From: Ferrovum sp.
GTDB taxonomy: Bacteria; Pseudomonadota; Gammaproteobacteria; Burkholderiales; Ferrovaceae
Direction: 5' to 3'
Assembly: GCA_010435995.1 (NCBI GenBank)
Contig: JAAGNR010000081.1
Coordinates: forward strand, 1 to 63,772
Length of the DNA: 63,772 bases
Below are positions 40,046 to 48,604 of this stretch, one piece after another; the first letter of the stretch is position 1, and every line of letters starts with the position of its first letter. The translations under genes were made by a program, and so were the position numbers. Under the pieces are notes generated by a model. The model worked only from the letters and a program-made list of their open reading frames with translations. It was not told the DNA's origin and searched no databases.

Positions 40046-41101
40046 GTGCTAAAAAATGATACTTTTCTGCGTGCCTTAATGCGCGAACCCGTTCCCTACA
40101 CGCCAATCTGGGTGATGCGGCAGGCGGGCCGTTACTTGCCCGAATACAATGCGACACGGTCGCGGGCAGGCAGCTTCCTGAATCTGTGTAAATCGCCGGA
40201 TTTGGCTACGGAAGTTACCTTGCAACCCTTGGCTCGATTTTCACTGGATGCGGCTATTCTGTTTTCCGATATTCTCACGATTCCGGATGCCATGGGATTG
40301 GGGTTGTATTTTGCTGAAGGTGAGGGCCCCAAGCTGGAACGTCCGCTGCGCGACGAATGGGAAGTGCGTAATCTGGCCGCTCCGGATCCTACGGTCAGCC
40401 TGCGTTATGTCCTTGATGCAGTCGCACAGATCCGCCGTGCTCTGGGAGGTTCGGTTCCCCTCATCGGATTTTCTGGGAGTCCGTTCACCTTGGCTTGCTA
40501 TATGGTAGAAGGCGGAGGATCAGATGATTTTCGTCACATCAAGGGAATGCTTTATCGTCGCCCTGATCTGCTCCATCGGATTTTGGAAGTCACTACGGAA
40601 GCAGTCATTCACTATCTGAATGCCCAGATTGAAGCCGGCGCTCAGGCGGTGATGGTATTCGATACGTGGGGAGGTACGCTGACGCCCTCGGCATATCAGG
40701 AATTCTCGCTAAATTATCTGTCCCGTATCGCCGCAGCCCTCACCAAGCATGCGGGTGGTCGACGGGTTCCCAGCGTGGTATTTACCAAGGGGGGCGGATT
40801 GTGGCTCGAAGCCATTGCGGATGCGGGTTACGATGCAGTGGGTTTGGATTGGACCATCGATATTGCTCAGGCGCGGCAACGCATCGGTCACAAGGTGGCT
40901 TTGCAAGGGAATATGGATCCCATGGCATTGCTCGGTACTCCCGAGACCATTCGGGCGGAAGTGGCTCGAGTGTTGTCAGGGTTTGGCTCGGGTAACGGCC
41001 ATGTATTCAATCTGGGGCATGGAATCACGCGTTTTACCGACCCAGAAAATATGGCTGTATTGGTGGATTCGGTGCATGAATTGAGCAGACGCCCAACGTA
41101 A
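40046..41101 (+). CDS. hemE: Uroporphyrinogen decarboxylase
   Basis: Decarboxylates uroporphyrinogen III to coproporphyrinogen III. The 351 residues begin with [21 protein letters not shown], continue with the signature [28 protein letters not shown] with the catalytic aspartate, [27 protein letters not shown] and LQGNMDP, and end [19 protein letters not shown] 40046, with GAGG five bases before it, is chosen because it gives the family N terminus. It follows gltD by 49 bp, an order common in betaproteobacteria. Confidence 0.96.
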   Translation: MLKNDTFLRALMREPVPYTPIWVMRQAGRYLPEYNATRSRAGSFLNLCKSPDLATEVTLQPLARFSLDAAILFSDILTIPDAMGLGLYFAEGEGPKLERPLRDEWEVRNLAAPDPTVSLRYVLDAVAQIRRALGGSVPLIGFSGSPFTLACYMVEGGGSDDFRHIKGMLYRRPDLLHRILEVTTEAVIHYLNAQIEAGAQAVMVFDTWGGTLTPSAYQEFSLNYLSRIAAALTKHAGGRRVPSVVFTKGGGLWLEAIADAGYDAVGLDWTIDIAQARQRIGHKVALQGNMDPMALLGTPETIRAEVARVLSGFGSGNGHVFNLGHGITRFTDPENMAVLVDSVHELSRRPT

Positions 41102-41155
41102 TTTTGGGTTGACAAAAATACACTTCTCTGTTTTTCGGGAAATTTAGCTGGGTTC

Positions 41156-41164
41156 TTATGCACA
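41156..41164 (+). promoter_or_regulatory. DnaA box TTATGCACA
   Basis: A perfect match to TTATnCACA in the hemE-priA gap, 168 bp before the second box. A single match of this kind can occur by chance, but two in 285 bp far from oriC is notable. Confidence 0.5.
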
Positions 41165-41237
41165 GTTTGGTCGCAACGAAAATAACCCTTACGAATCAGT
41201 GGCTTTTTTTGTAGTGTATATATAACACATTGATTAA

Positions 41238-41254
41238 TATGTATAAAATACATA
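41238..41254. repeat. 17-bp inverted repeat in the priA leader region
   Basis: Arms TATGTAT and ATACATA surround AAA, giving perfect symmetry. It lies about 43 bp upstream of the predicted priA -35 element, so it could be an activator or repressor site. It is AT-only apart from one G/C per arm and may also be chance. No regulator is implied by the sequence. Confidence 0.4.
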
Positions 41255-41296
41255 GTTCCGCGCGAATTGTATGGGAAAATGGTTGCGGTAATGAGC

Positions 41297-41326
41297 TTGA
41301 CAGAGATCAAAGCTGCAACTTATAAA
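41297..41326 (+). promoter_or_regulatory. Predicted sigma-70 promoter for priA
   Basis: A perfect -35 TTGACA (41297-41302), an 18-base spacer and the -10 TATAAA (41321-41326). The expected start near 41333 falls inside the DnaA box at 41332-41340. Confidence 0.6.
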
Positions 41327-41331
41327 CAAAG

Positions 41332-41340
41332 TTATCCACA
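41332..41340 (+). promoter_or_regulatory. DnaA box TTATCCACA at the predicted priA transcription start
   Basis: This is the strongest classical DnaA box sequence. It begins five bases after the -10 element of the priA promoter. The following bases GGTT and TGTGGTAA form an imperfect mirror of the box. Bound DnaA here would be expected to block initiation. Position is seen; repression is inference. Confidence 0.6.
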
Positions 41341-41386
41341 GGTTTGTGGTAAGAGTATGTTCTAACCCATTGTCACTAAAGCCCTC

Positions 41387-43372
41387 ATGATTGTTCAGGT
41401 CCTTCTTGACCTCCCCTTGGAACAAAGTTTTGACTTTACGATGTCCGAGGCGACCGTGGCGGATATTGGTTATCGTGTCTTGGTTCCCTGGGGGAAGGGG
41501 CAACGGGTGGGGGTGATCCGAGGTGTCAGCGAGGTTTCGGAGCACCCCCCGGAAAAACTGAAGGAGGTGGTGACTCTGTGGCGTGATACAGGGCCACTAA
41601 CTCCCCATGACTGGAAGCTTCTGGAGTTTTGTAGCAGCTATTACCATCATCCCCTGGGAGCAACGGTACTCAATAGTCTGCCTCCCGCTTTACGTCGTCC
41701 TGCGGGATTAAAATCTGCGAATAGACGTCGTTCCTCGGAAAAATATGTGCCAGAGTATGTGATTCCGGCACTCACCCCCGAGCAGAGTCAGGCTCTGGAA
41801 TGCGTCACACTACATACCGGTTTTCGCACCCACCTGTTGTTTGGAGTCACGGGGAGTGGCAAGACAGAGGTCTATTTCCATCTGATCGACCGAGTTTTGG
41901 GGCAAGGAAAGCAGGTGCTCTTGCTGGTGCCGGAAATCAACCTGACCCCTCAACTGGAACAACGGTTGGAACAACGCTGGAAGGGAGTGCGCTGGGTCAG
42001 TTTGCACAGTGGGGTGAGCGAAAAGGAACGGGGTTTGCGCTGGCTAGAAGCCCAGAGCGGAGAGGCGCGTATCGTACTAGGGACACGACTGGCAGTATTT
42101 ACCCCGCTGCCGGATTTGGGTCTGATCGTGGTGGATGAAGAGCATGATGCTTCCTACAAGCAGCAGGAAGGACTGCGCTATTCTGCACGTGATGTGGCCA
42201 TTGTTCGTGCGCAGCAACGAAATGTTCCAATTATTCTGGGTTCGGCCACGCCCTCTCTGGAAACTTGGGACAATGCTCGACGTGGGCGTTATGACTTGCA
42301 CTATTTGCGGCATCGCGCCGTGGCTGGGGCCCAGCTGCCCACACTTCGTTTGGTTCGTCCAGCACAGGATATTCAGGATGGTTTAAATCCCATCATTCTT
42401 CAAGCGCTTAGAGAGGCCCTATCGCGAGGGGAGCAGTCTCTGGTATTTATCAACCGCCGTGGGTACGCCCCAGTTTTATATTGTCCAGGCTGTGGCTGGC
42501 AGGCAGTCTGCAACCGTTGCAGTGTTCGCCTAGTGGTGCATCGACGATCCCAATTTCTGCGCTGCCATCATTGTGGGGCACAACAACCTTTGCCAGCGTA
42601 CTGCCCCAGTTGTGGCAATCTTCATCTGGAAACTCGCGGAGAAGGAACACAGAAGATCGAGGAATGGCTGGTCAAACAATTACCGGATGCCCGATTGCTG
42701 CGGTTGGACAGCGATAGTTTGGGGCGCAAGGGAACCTGGGAGGAGGCACGTCAACGCATCCTTGCGCGCCAGGTAGACATCCTCGTGGGGACTCAGCTTC
42801 TGGTCAAGGGGCATGATTTTCCAGGACTCTCTCTGGTGATCGCGTTGAATGCTGATCAGGCATTGTTTAGCAGTGATTTTCGGGCAACGGAACGGCTCTT
42901 TGCACAATTGATACAAGTGGCAGGCAGAGCGGGGCGGGGAGCAATCCGTGGCGAGGTCTGGATTGAAACTGAATATGCCGACCACCCGTTGTACCATGCT
43001 TTGCAGAATCAGGACAGCGAGGGATTTCTGCAGCAGGAACTGGAACAGCGGCAGCAGGTGGGTTGGCCACCCTACAGTTATTTGGCGCTGCTGCGTGTAG
43101 AAGCTGAAAAGTCCGAGGTCATTGCAGAATTTTTATCCAAGGCGCATCAACAGGCAAGACAATTCGCCGCTGCCGGAGAAATTCAGGTGTACGATCCCGT
43201 GCCTGCTCTGATGGCACGGCGGGCGGGCTTGCAACGTTGGCAACTGTTGATACAGAGTAATCATCGTGGGAATTTGCAGGGATTCCTGACTCTTTGGCAC
43301 AGTGCACTGATGAACTTACGTCATCCTCGAGAATTGCACTGGATTCTCGAGGTGGATCCTCTGGATTGCTAA
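41387..43372 (+). CDS. priA: Primosomal protein N' (replication restart helicase PriA)
   Basis: Superfamily 2 helicase that recognises stalled forks and reloads the replisome. The 661 residues contain the N-terminal 3'-end-binding domain, Walker A GVTGSGKTEVY, the DEEH motif VVDEEHDASYKQQEG, LGSATPSLETW, two zinc knuckles (CPGCGWQAVCNRC and CHHCG...CPSCG), VGTQLLVKGHDFPGLSLV and QVAGRAGRG. It is slightly shorter than E. coli PriA (732). A DnaA box overlaps its predicted promoter. It is convergent with the export operon 20 bp away. Confidence 0.96.
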   Translation: MIVQVLLDLPLEQSFDFTMSEATVADIGYRVLVPWGKGQRVGVIRGVSEVSEHPPEKLKEVVTLWRDTGPLTPHDWKLLEFCSSYYHHPLGATVLNSLPPALRRPAGLKSANRRRSSEKYVPEYVIPALTPEQSQALECVTLHTGFRTHLLFGVTGSGKTEVYFHLIDRVLGQGKQVLLLVPEINLTPQLEQRLEQRWKGVRWVSLHSGVSEKERGLRWLEAQSGEARIVLGTRLAVFTPLPDLGLIVVDEEHDASYKQQEGLRYSARDVAIVRAQQRNVPIILGSATPSLETWDNARRGRYDLHYLRHRAVAGAQLPTLRLVRPAQDIQDGLNPIILQALREALSRGEQSLVFINRRGYAPVLYCPGCGWQAVCNRCSVRLVVHRRSQFLRCHHCGAQQPLPAYCPSCGNLHLETRGEGTQKIEEWLVKQLPDARLLRLDSDSLGRKGTWEEARQRILARQVDILVGTQLLVKGHDFPGLSLVIALNADQALFSSDFRATERLFAQLIQVAGRAGRGAIRGEVWIETEYADHPLYHALQNQDSEGFLQQELEQRQQVGWPPYSYLALLRVEAEKSEVIAEFLSKAHQQARQFAAAGEIQVYDPVPALMARRAGLQRWQLLIQSNHRGNLQGFLTLWHSALMNLRHPRELHWILEVDPLDC

Positions 43373-43392
43373 TCATTCTGGATATTTCGTAC

Positions 43393-44853
43393 TTATGGTT
43401 GTGACCCAAGGGATGTGGGTGCTTGCGGGCCATCTCCTTCCCACCCCCCTCCCAGGGCTAAAAACAGAACGATTTGATCTGCGGAAATTTTTGCTTCGGC
43501 CTCTGCCAATCTGTGCTCAGCAGCAACCAGTGCACGCTCTGCAGCGACGACCGGAACATAGTTCACTCGACCTTGATGATACAGTGTCCATGCATCTTGC
43601 TGGGCCTGAGCCAGATGCTCATGACTGGTTCGTAATGCATCTCTGCGATTGACGTCTTGGGAGTACATCGTAAGAGCGCCTTCGATTTCCTGTAAAGCAT
43701 TTAAAACTGCGCCATCGAAGCGAGCAAACGTGGCTTCCTGGTCAGACTTTGCTAGTGCTATATGGATTTTTGCCAGATCGCGGTCAGGGAAGCTCCAGGA
43801 AATTAGGGGCCCAATCCCAAAGCGCATCGTATCAGAGCGAAATAGATGATTGGATAATCCAGTTGAGCCTATGGATGCGCCGAGCTGGATATGGGGATAC
43901 ATGTCCGCCATCGCTACACCAATACGCGCGGTGGCTGCCGCCAATGCGCGTTCAGCACGGCGTACATCAGGTCGACGCTGAATTAATGAAGCCCCATCTC
44001 CAATGGGGATGGGCGCTTTCAATTCGGGTTCGCTGGTGCAACTCGCCACTTGGCGGGGAAATTCCGCAGGGGGTTTGCCTGTCAGTACAGCCAGGCGATA
44101 GAGCGCCACCTGTTGTCGGGCCTGTAATGCCGGAATCATTGCCTGCTCTTGATCTCTTTCTGCCTGTGCTCGGGATACCTCAAGCGTCATGGCGCGACCA
44201 CCATCATACAGTCGCTGCTTGAGTGCGACGGATTCCTGTTGCAGCGACAGGGCATGCTCGGCAATCTTCAATTCGCGTCCCGTGGAACAGGCGGCAGCAT
44301 AAGATCGTACAGTTTCTGCGGCAATGGTGATTTGCACCGTATCGTAAGTTGCCTGGGATACTTCCTGATCACCTCGGGCTGCCTCCAGGCTGCGGGAGAT
44401 TTGACCGAACAGGTCGATCTGGTAGGCAGCATTGAAGCCAATGTCATACAAACCGCCATCTGGCAAGGTCTGCATGATCAGATATTGCTCTCCAGAGATA
44501 CGTCCATACTGAGCAGTACCGCTGAATTGTGTCGAAATATCTCTGGCGTGATCTGCGCTACGCAATAAAGCATTTGCGCGTCCAATATTGGCGGCGGCAA
44601 TTCGGAGATCCGTATTCGTTGTCAGTGCTTGTTCAACCAGGGAATTCAATACGGGATCGTGATAGAGTTCCCACCATTTGGTCTGTAGGTCACGATTTAC
44701 CGTGATTCTTGTATCAGCTCCCCTAAATGGGGCAGTGACGGAGGCTCGTTGGGCCATGGCGGTAGCTGGCACATGATAGTCTGGGCCCAGGGTCGTACAT
44801 CCAGTGGCAGTCAATGTCACCATCACAAGCGCCAACTTTAGCCATGTTTTCAA
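43393..44853 (-). CDS. Outer-membrane efflux lipoprotein, NodT/OprM family
   Basis: Outer-membrane channel of a tripartite exporter. The 486 residues start with a lipoprotein signal peptide ending LTATGC (cysteine 19), then TTLGPDYHVP, typical of NodT/CusC-family channels, and two repeated outer-membrane-efflux domains rich in long helices (RIAAANIGRANALL ... LIQRRPDVRRAERALAAATARIGVAMADMYPHIQLGASIG). It overlaps the adaptor gene by the four bases ATGA and is the last gene of the marR-led operon, so it very likely works with that pump. Confidence 0.92.
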   Translation of the reverse strand: MKTWLKLALVMVTLTATGCTTLGPDYHVPATAMAQRASVTAPFRGADTRITVNRDLQTKWWELYHDPVLNSLVEQALTTNTDLRIAAANIGRANALLRSADHARDISTQFSGTAQYGRISGEQYLIMQTLPDGGLYDIGFNAAYQIDLFGQISRSLEAARGDQEVSQATYDTVQITIAAETVRSYAAACSTGRELKIAEHALSLQQESVALKQRLYDGGRAMTLEVSRAQAERDQEQAMIPALQARQQVALYRLAVLTGKPPAEFPRQVASCTSEPELKAPIPIGDGASLIQRRPDVRRAERALAAATARIGVAMADMYPHIQLGASIGSTGLSNHLFRSDTMRFGIGPLISWSFPDRDLAKIHIALAKSDQEATFARFDGAVLNALQEIEGALTMYSQDVNRRDALRTSHEHLAQAQQDAWTLYHQGRVNYVPVVAAERALVAAEHRLAEAEAKISADQIVLFLALGGGWEGDGPQAPTSLGSQP

Positions 44854-45752
44854 TTATGTCTCCCGCTTTGAAGAAGCGTTGCAGAGGTCCCCTTGACCAC
44901 GGTCACGGTGGCGGTTCGACCGGCAATCAGGCGCATACCTCGCGGTACATGATCCAGTGCGATCCATACCGGAACGCGCTGGGCCAAGCGTATCCAACTG
45001 AATGTGGGGTTCACATTGGCCAGTAATGTGGTGCTGGGGCCGCGTTCCCTATCCTCAATACCTCCCGAAATACTTTGCACATGTCCCGTAATGTCGTCAT
45101 CCTCCCCCATGAGGTGGATGACCACCGGGTCATTTATGGCAATAAAGCGCAATTTGGTCTCTTCAAAATAACCTTCTACATGCAAAGTACTGCTATCGAT
45201 CAATGCCAGTCCAGGATGACCCGTGGCGACATAATCGCCCGGTCGTAGGGTAAGATTGGATACCATGCCGTCTACCATGGCTCTCACCTCTGTTCTATCG
45301 AGATTGAGGTGTGCGACATTCAATTCGGCCTGAGCCTGTTGCTGCGCTAATTTGGCCAACTCTTCCTTTTCCTGCCCTTGCTCCAAAGTTTCCGTTGCCA
45401 CCAGATTTCCGAGGGCATGATTGCGAGCATTTTCCCGTTGCGCTTGTTGGAATTCTGCCCTGTGTGTGTTGAGTCTGGCCTCAGCCTGCGCACAGGCCAG
45501 CTCATACCGAGCACGATCCACGACAAACAATACGTCGCCCTTATGTACCATTTGATCGTTGACCACGAGTACTTTCGTGATTAATCCGGAAACATCCGCA
45601 TCAACTTGTACGATGTCGGCTCGCACTCGACCATCGCGTGTCCAAGGATCAAATTGGTAATGCACTACCATGGGCCAGAGCAATACAAAGGCAATCACCA
45701 CTACACATAGGGTAATCACGGGACGTATCAACGGGACGAGAAAGGCTTTCAT
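44850..45752 (-). CDS. HlyD-family periplasmic adaptor of the aromatic-acid exporter (AaeA-like)
   Basis: Membrane-fusion protein joining the inner-membrane pump to the outer-membrane channel. The 300 residues have one N-terminal membrane helix (VITLCVVVIAFVLLWPMVVHY), a biotinyl-lipoyl-like half (VRADIVQVDADVSGLITKVLVVNDQMVHKGDVLFVVD), a helical hairpin, and the second half (LNLDRTEVRAMVDGMVSNLTLRPGDYV). This matches AaeA/EmrA-type adaptors (310 in E. coli AaeA). It lies five bases after the small DUF1656 gene. Confidence 0.92.
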   Translation of the reverse strand: MKAFLVPLIRPVITLCVVVIAFVLLWPMVVHYQFDPWTRDGRVRADIVQVDADVSGLITKVLVVNDQMVHKGDVLFVVDRARYELACAQAEARLNTHRAEFQQAQRENARNHALGNLVATETLEQGQEKEELAKLAQQQAQAELNVAHLNLDRTEVRAMVDGMVSNLTLRPGDYVATGHPGLALIDSSTLHVEGYFEETKLRFIAINDPVVIHLMGEDDDITGHVQSISGGIEDRERGPSTTLLANVNPTFSWIRLAQRVPVWIALDHVPRGMRLIAGRTATVTVVKGTSATLLQSGRHN

Positions 45753-45757
45753 GATAT

Positions 45758-45991
45758 TTAGAAAAACGGTTTAAAAATGAATGAAAAACCCCCGTGAAAT
45801 AACGTGTTCACAAGCATGACGCCAATGATCAGCATGAACGCCAGATCGAACAGACTGCGATGCCAGACCCATCGGTATATTCCCAGCATCATCAGCAAGC
45901 GTTGCAGCGCCATACCCAGCAGTCCTGCCAAAATTCCCAGTACGAGGAGTGCGGGGACATAAATCCCCTGGATGTTCAGTTCTGCGGTCAT
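45758..45991 (-). CDS. Small membrane protein, DUF1656/AaeX family
   Basis: Short hydrophobic protein of the AaeX type that accompanies AaeA-AaeB pumps; its role is unknown. The 77 residues have two membrane segments: GIYVPALLVLGILAGLLGMALQRLL and SLFDLAFMLIIGVMLVNTLF. The N-terminal ELNIQGIYVP is characteristic of the family. Its start overlaps the end of the FUSC pump gene by four bases and it precedes the adaptor, the same order as in other aae-type operons. Confidence 0.88.
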   Translation of the reverse strand: MTAELNIQGIYVPALLVLGILAGLLGMALQRLLMMLGIYRWVWHRSLFDLAFMLIIGVMLVNTLFHGGFSFIFKPFF

Positions 45992-48027
45992 GGGATTTCA
46001 CCTACGCCAGAGTAACCCGCTGCTGAAGGAAAGAGCATCCGGCGCAAACCAATCAGCGCCAGCAATCCGCCACGACGGTCAGCAGGCAAGTCGAGGGTCA
46101 TGACGGTCGTCATCGCCGTATCAATATGTTGGATGATCGACTGTAACGGTACACCGGCTTTTCCCTTGAGCAGGGCACGAAAGTAGGCGGCAATGCTCTC
46201 AAGCACGCGATCTACCGTTGCACCTGCGACGTCATCCATGTTTTTGCGCAGTGTGCGCAAATCAATGACACACAGACCAAGACGCAAATCACGCAGCGGT
46301 TCATCGGTGGTAGAAGCCGGGAAATTCTTGGCGATGAGCAGACGTGGTAATAACAAACCCACACGATCCAGCATACGGCTTGCCCACACGGAACGGCTTA
46401 AGGGAATACGCTCTGTAGCCAAGGAAACCATGTCTTGCCAGCCAAAACGCACCAAACGACGTACACCCGATTCGGCTCCCAGTACGCGAAATACACGAAT
46501 GACCATGATCGTTACCAAAATACCCACCAGCATCGCCAGATTGGTATTGGCAAAACCCGCAAAATCCTCGTTGAAATCGGGCGTGATGGCTATTCCTGAG
46601 ATCACTCCAATGGACAGAGCAATGCCTAACAGATAAGTCGATGTTCTGGCCATCAATAACCCAATCAGTAACATCATCGGGGTCAGCACCAGTAGCAACA
46701 TCGGAAAACCATCAATCATGGGAAAAATGGCAAATAAATAGATTGCGACATTCGGCATGGCAAGCAGAATATAGCGAAACATTCCGCGCAAGGCTGGGGT
46801 TGGATCATCCATATGGGCAAACAGAGAGGCAAACATTCCTGCCATCATTGCTGCCACATAGCCTTCTGGCCACGCAGTATAAATCCACAGAAAGCCACAG
46901 ACCATGACCGTAATCATCGCCGCCAGACTTGAGAGCAATGCCATCCCTTGGTCCGAGTGGAGTGCGCGGGCACGAGCGGCGCTAGCAAGTTCTTCAAGCC
47001 GTGGTGAGGCCCCCTGTTCAGGGAACAGGATGCACTGTTCCAGCTCACGAACATCCCGAATGATTTCCACAAGCTCTGCCAAACGCGCACATAAACTCAA
47101 CTGCAAGGTGTCATTCCAGGACATATTCGTCCGGATAGGGGGCTCTAATTCTTGACAACGCAAGAGCAATGACTCCACGGTACACGCCGGTTGCGACAGT
47201 CCGTCATCTATCATCCACTGCCTGACGTCACGAATCAATGAGGTCAGGGGCGTGGGCAAGGCACACGTGCCGGTGTGTAAAATGGCCAACCGATCTTCGA
47301 CCATGTCCACTACGGGCAGCAACACCACCATCCGGTCTTGTAATGCCTGAATTTCCTGAGTGATATGGCGAGTATTAGCGGTGTCGTAGGGGAGGTGTGT
47401 TGCCAGTATATGTAAGTCGGTTAAATCCATAGCCACGCGATGGCGTGTATGTTCCGATATTGATGGGGCGATCCCTGAGAGGGAATCCTTTACCCGGTTT
47501 TTTACTTCTTGGAGAATGTGGGTGATTTTCTTTTGTACTGCAGGCATCACGGGTTGCGGCAAAATGAGACTATGCACCAAACTGGCACAGAGTACTCCTA
47601 GGGAAATTTCTTCCACTCTGGCAACGGCGGTGGCAAACAGGTTGGTCGGCTGGTTAACCCCAGGAAATCCGATTATTCCCACGGTATATCCCGCCAGCAT
47701 ATATCCATAGGAACGCGGTGTTCGATCCAGCAAGGAAAGGTACAAACACAAACCTATCCAGCACGCCAGGACTCCAATGAGTAATTCAGGAGAATTGATA
47801 AAATACGGCACCAACACCAAAGTTGCCAGTAATCCCCCCAGGGTTCCCATTACCCGATAGGCAGCTTTGGAGCGTACGGCACCGGATAGCGGTTGACTGG
47901 TGATATACACCGATAACATGGCCCAAAACGGACGTTCCAGATTTAAGCTGAAAGCAATGGCCAACGCCAGTATGGTGGCCAGAAAGGTCTTGGCCGAGAA
48001 GATGAATTCATGCAAAGTAAAGCGCAT
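45988..48027 (-). CDS. FUSC-family inner-membrane exporter (AaeB/fusaric-acid-resistance type)
   Basis: Proton-driven or passive inner-membrane transporter of the aromatic acid exporter family. The 679 residues show two copies of a membrane bundle, each followed by a cytoplasmic domain. The first is FLATILALAIAFSLNLERPFWAMLSVYITSQPLSGAVRSKAAYRVMGTLGG, the typical FUSC signature. The second includes LAAMITVMVCGFLWIYTAWPEGYVAAMMAGMFASLFA. ATG 48027 shares its last base with the marR stop, so the genes are coupled. The substrate cannot be read from sequence; aromatic acids, fusaric acid or organic acids are the known ones. Confidence 0.92.
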   Translation of the reverse strand: MRFTLHEFIFSAKTFLATILALAIAFSLNLERPFWAMLSVYITSQPLSGAVRSKAAYRVMGTLGGLLATLVLVPYFINSPELLIGVLACWIGLCLYLSLLDRTPRSYGYMLAGYTVGIIGFPGVNQPTNLFATAVARVEEISLGVLCASLVHSLILPQPVMPAVQKKITHILQEVKNRVKDSLSGIAPSISEHTRHRVAMDLTDLHILATHLPYDTANTRHITQEIQALQDRMVVLLPVVDMVEDRLAILHTGTCALPTPLTSLIRDVRQWMIDDGLSQPACTVESLLLRCQELEPPIRTNMSWNDTLQLSLCARLAELVEIIRDVRELEQCILFPEQGASPRLEELASAARARALHSDQGMALLSSLAAMITVMVCGFLWIYTAWPEGYVAAMMAGMFASLFAHMDDPTPALRGMFRYILLAMPNVAIYLFAIFPMIDGFPMLLLVLTPMMLLIGLLMARTSTYLLGIALSIGVISGIAITPDFNEDFAGFANTNLAMLVGILVTIMVIRVFRVLGAESGVRRLVRFGWQDMVSLATERIPLSRSVWASRMLDRVGLLLPRLLIAKNFPASTTDEPLRDLRLGLCVIDLRTLRKNMDDVAGATVDRVLESIAAYFRALLKGKAGVPLQSIIQHIDTAMTTVMTLDLPADRRGGLLALIGLRRMLFPSAAGYSGVGEIP

Positions 48028-48497
48028 TATTTCCGCTCTTCGATCCCCTGCATTGGGATCTTTTGCAAATTTTGAGCCAACTTGTCGAAAACCCGGACAC
48101 AAGCAGTCATATCGGCATCAGCGATTCCGGCAAATAAATCTTGGCGGATTTCTACCATGGCCAAATCAATTCTGCGCGCCAGATCCATTCCCGCCGGCGT
48201 CAGATGTACTGTCTTGGCTCGTCGATCCGTCGGGTCATCGCGCCGCTCAATTAACCCAGCATGGGACAGTTGATCCAGCAGTCGCACCAGAGAGGGCCCT
48301 TCCACTCCCATTTCTTCGGCAAGGGTAACTTGTCTGGCTCCTCCACCCAGTCGGCCAATCAACATGACGGGAACCGCCGTTGCATCAGACACACCAAAAA
48401 CCATCAGTCGATGATCGATTTCGCGGCGATAGATGCGCGATAACTTGATCAGGCGGCTGCCTACGGCAAGTTGTAATAGGGTTTTCTGGTTATCCAT
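48027..48497 (-). CDS. MarR-family transcriptional regulator of the export operon
   Basis: Winged-helix repressor that usually releases DNA on binding phenolic ligands. The 156 residues have the dimerisation helices, the recognition region VTLAEEMGVEGPSLVRLLDQLSHAGLIERRDDPTDRRAKTVHLTPAGMDLARRI, and a C-terminal helix. The DxRxK-type wing (DPTDRRAKTVHLT) is diagnostic. It is the first gene of the operon and lies 14 bases from a palindrome occupying its own promoter, which indicates autoregulation. Confidence 0.94.
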   Translation of the reverse strand: MDNQKTLLQLAVGSRLIKLSRIYRREIDHRLMVFGVSDATAVPVMLIGRLGGGARQVTLAEEMGVEGPSLVRLLDQLSHAGLIERRDDPTDRRAKTVHLTPAGMDLARRIDLAMVEIRQDLFAGIADADMTACVRVFDKLAQNLQKIPMQGIEERK

Positions 48498-48504
48498 GAA
48501 ATTA

Positions 48505-48533
48505 ATGATAGCATGCTAATAATTAGCGTGCAA
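48505..48533 (-). promoter_or_regulatory. marR promoter with an embedded palindromic operator
   Basis: On the minus strand TTGCAC (48533-48528), a 17-base spacer and TATCAT (48510-48505) form a good promoter. The 21-bp near-perfect palindrome 48511-48531 (plus-strand arms GCATGCTAAT and ATTAGCGTGC around one A, nine of ten pairs matching) fills the spacer and most of the -35. A bound MarR dimer would exclude RNA polymerase. Confidence 0.7.
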
Positions 48534-48552
48534 ATTTAATATCATGAAAGTG

Positions 48553-48584
48553 TGCGGCACAAATCAGTGAAGATGTGTGCCGCA
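48553..48584. terminator. Hairpin after uppP, possible terminator
   Basis: Arms TGCGGCACA (48553-48561) and TGTGCCGCA (48576-48584) pair perfectly over nine bases with a 14-base loop. It lies 21 bases beyond the uppP stop on the minus strand, and between uppP and marR. The T run after it is weak (CTTTC), so termination is not certain; a regulatory site is the alternative. Confidence 0.45.
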
Positions 48585-48604
48585 TGAGTTCGCTCAGTGG
48601 AGGG

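Larger units (their letters stand above)
41102..41386. other. AT-rich 285-bp intergenic region before priA with DnaA boxes
   Basis: The longest non-coding stretch in the window. It holds two perfect DnaA boxes (41156-41164 and 41332-41340), a 17-bp inverted repeat (41238-41254), an AT-rich block with a GTGT/ACAC partial symmetry at about 41215-41228, and a strong promoter for priA. No small open frame with a ribosome-binding site and no convincing terminator for hemE was found. Confidence 0.7.

Noticed and set aside
41229-41245. A possible FNR-type site (TTGAT half-site) in the priA leader region
   Set aside because: Only the left half matches; the right half expected as ATCAA is absent.
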